Source: Theristus sp. LFF4_11 | Lineage: Eukaryota; Nematoda; Chromadorea; Monhysterida; Xyalidae | Direction of reading: 5' to 3' | Assembly (NCBI GenBank): GCA_030248135.1 | Contig: JASANC010004934.1 | Coordinates: 1-27,553, forward strand | DNA length: 27,553 nucleotides | Shown here: piece by piece, positions 25,677 to 27,553 of the stretch | How the letters are laid out: every line of letters starts with the position of its first letter | How positions within the stretch are numbered: the stretch's first letter is position 1 | The notes under the pieces: model-generated | Databases searched by the model: none | Seen by the model: the letters and a program-made list of their open reading frames with translations, nothing else | Told to the model about the DNA's origin: nothing | Position numbers and translations under genes: made by a program

Positions 25677-27269
25677 TCATAGTTGCAAACTGCTGATGAT
25701 TTCACGTGCAATAGTTCTGATCACGCTTTGATCCAGCCGAATGTCGCCGTAAATGTAGAGCGCATGCTCCAACACGTCCAATTTCGCGTGCTCCATCTGA
25801 AGAATGTTCGGTATGGAAATGCCGGAGTCGAGGATGTCGTTGACGATGCGTTCGAGCATCAGCTGCACCCAGCTGTCCAGCTCGTCCAGTTGCCCGGTGC
25901 CCGCGGTGACGCCAGTGATTCGTGATTTGATCACTTTCGACGCGACCTCGTCAAAGTTGACGTTGCCACTGAGCAGCGTCGCGTCACGTGACCGCCGTAG
26001 ACGCATGCTGCCGTGCGCGCTCGTGTTCATCTCATAAGACAGCACCTGAACACACGATGAACAGAAAAGTGAACAAGAAAAGAAACAAAAGCACAGGGTC
26101 CAATCCAAAGTAAGCTTATTTCAAGCTTACTTACCTAATCTGTCTCTGGTGTTTGAGTTACGTACAGGAACTTACTTTCTAACGGCCACCCATGGCGAAA
26201 AAGCCAACCTATGGTACAGGTGCAGGCCCGTTCAAAACCGGCTTGCTATTAGCGGCTCGAATCAAAATCGGCCCGTTCAAAATCGGCCCGGTTCCAAAGA
26301 GGCCGTTCAAATTAACGCTTGTTGAAAATCGGCCTGTTCATTTGCTTCCCGTTTATTTGCGTTCCGTTCAAATGCGTCTCAAATGCGGACTGGATTCATT
26401 TTCATTTGCGGTCTGTTCAAAACCGGCCCGTTCATAAGCGACCCGCCTCGGTGCGTGGTATGTGCCCTGAGCTATCTAGGATAAAAACCTGTCCCGAAGA
26501 TGATCGTGGTAAAAACGGGAAGCTGTGTTTAGCACACATACTTTTTCGGCATTCTTCAAACAGCTGGATAAAAGCGGTGAATTGACGCAAACGGGCGGCA
26601 GTCCACAAACCTGTCTGACGGTATTCGTGTTTTTCGGCGACGCATACAAAAATATCAAGTAGTGCATGTTGAGCGAGACGACTTTCATTGGATCGCCAGT
26701 TTTGTGGAACTGCATCGTTGGTGAACTGAGCGGGAACGCGCGCAGGTGCACGTGTTGGTCCGGGTAGCCATCGGCGAGGCCGGGCAGCACGTCACCGATG
26801 CAGAACGCTGGCGCCCGGTGACACGTCGACACCATGAAGTCGCCGATCGGAAAATGCGCCAAGAGTTTTTTTTATTGTTTTCAACTGAAAATATTTCCGG
26901 TAAAAACAGTTTTGACATTTTGTACAGATCAGCCCCTTGCACTGGCGATCCAGGGATCACACGTGCAAGCCGCAAACCGCGAACTTATATAACGTATAAT
27001 GATACCTTTTTTGTGGTTGGCTTCACAGTAACGTCGAGATAGTGCGAGCGAAACGCGTGGTACATGGCGGAATTGATGACAAAGTCGCCAATGGTCAACG
27101 CAAACATGGCGTCCTGGGGTGGTTGCTGGCGTGGCAGCACGTGTCGCGTGACGTGCGTGTGTCCACGGCCTTTGTACGAAATCTCACCAAGCGCCGACAG
27201 TTCAACGAACGATTTGTACACGCGAGGCTGCTCAACCAGATGATAATCGACCCAGAGACTCTGGATTTT
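25677..27269 (-). CDS. BPI/LBP/CETP-family lipid-binding protein, 3' exons
   Basis: Three - strand exons: 27269-27027, 26884-26611 and 26045-25677 (stop TGA at 25677). They encode the C-terminal barrel of a BPI-type protein: IGDFVINSAMYHAFRSHYLDV, then FHKTGDPMKVVSLNMHYLIFLY, then a domain-closing helix-strand region with LDSWVQLMLERIVNDIL, GISIPNI and LEHALYIYGDIRL, matching the family pattern of a terminal helix, a G.P.P turn and a strand ending in D. Such proteins are secreted and bind lipids or bacterial endotoxin; nematodes have several. The N-terminal barrel lies beyond the window. Exon 2 is 274 nt, one base over a codon multiple. The mismatch sits at an A8 run near 26866-26873, suggesting an assembly or real indel. 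Confidence 0.75.
26215..26450. repeat. Degenerate tandem GGCCCGTTCAAAA motifs in a BPI-gene intron
   Basis: Variants of (C)GGCCCGTTCAAAA(T/C)CGG recur around 26226, 26270, 26285, 26303, 26333 and 26420 within the last intron. Low-complexity, non-coding, unknown origin. Confidence 0.5.
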
Positions 27270-27354
27270 CTGTGAAATTCAAAGAAACGGGTACCAGAAA
27301 TATTGATTGGGTGCGGGCGCTGCATTTTGGTTTTGTGTGGCTGTATTATCTTTC

Positions 27355-27545
27355 TGACTCAATGCGGTTGCGGACGTAAAAGGAAACTAGTTTCAATCTG
27401 TATGTGGTAATTCAGAATACCCTAAGTGACCCGACCTCATTTAGGGTACTCGGATACCTTTGCCAATTTTGAATTGCCGCGTCGTGCATGAGACTGCTTA
27501 CCCATCTATGCGCGCATTGAGACGCGGGACCAAAATCATGCGGAT
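27355..27545. repeat. Dispersed repeat, copy 2
   Basis: Direct-orientation relative of 180-371. At the hairpin position it has TACCCTAA (27418-27425) pairing with TTAGGGTA (27441-27448), different bases from copy 1 but again complementary. It lies upstream of the visible BPI-type exons and may sit in another intron of that gene. Confidence 0.6.
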
Positions 27546-27553
27546 GCGCGAGC

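Noticed and set aside
1..27553. tRNA or rRNA genes
   Set aside because: No cloverleaf-like box A/B arrangement or rRNA-like sequence was recognised by eye; a tRNAscan/Rfam search would settle it.

Overview
The window looks like nuclear DNA of a nematode. The main clue is a degenerate interstitial array of the nematode telomere hexamer TTAGGC (read as GCCTAA on the + strand, 22041-22203). Short introns in two host-type genes, one with a GC-AG donor, fit this. I cannot name the species. About two thirds of the window is mobile DNA, much of it nested.

The centrepiece is a 9,981-bp Polinton/Maverick-type virus-like element at 7916-17896. It has 6-bp target duplications (TTCCTG), AGT-repeat termini, about 0.89-kb terminal inverted repeats (TIRs), a DDE integrase, a FtsK/HerA-type packaging ATPase, an adenain-type cysteine protease, a major capsid protein of the nematode F54H12.2 type and several small virion-type proteins. 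I find no DNA polymerase B. It sits inside a roughly 1.04-kb hAT-type MITE (7603-18632, 8-bp duplication GGTTGGAC). An unoccupied copy of that MITE at 3783-4845 serves as an internal empty-site control and fixes the Polinton ends to the base.

Layout of the element: each TIR carries a nuclear-receptor-like site, a TATA box and a gene for a 96-aa predicted secreted protein, both pointing inwards. The left TIR runs into a 1.15-kb minisatellite of 21-bp palindromic units, which is only a few units long on the right. Next come a zinc-ribbon gene (+), a convergent ATPase gene (-), a tightly overlapping + strand block (basic protein, small protein, integrase, penton-like protein, pVI/pX-like peptide, protamine-like peptide, capsid, protease) and a C2H2/acidic gene (+). 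The ATPase would pack DNA into capsids matured by the protease, and the integrase would insert the genome. Replication seems to depend on a polymerase supplied in trans.

Left flank: a 2.57-kb almost perfect palindrome with TTAA duplications (1534-5177), itself split by the empty hAT MITE, then a second hAT-type MITE (6128-6844) and G-run-rich repeats. Right flank: a 1.45-kb MULE-like palindrome with 9-bp duplications (19029-20479), another G-rich repeat, a second copy of the 6128-type MITE (21229-21910), the telomere-like array, a spliced host gene of unknown function (22456-24075), another 8-bp-duplication MITE (24127-25398), and the 3' exons of a BPI/LBP/CETP-family lipid-binding gene on the - strand (25677-27269). 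A dispersed repeat occurs at both window edges. The rest is AT-rich DNA in which I see no gene.
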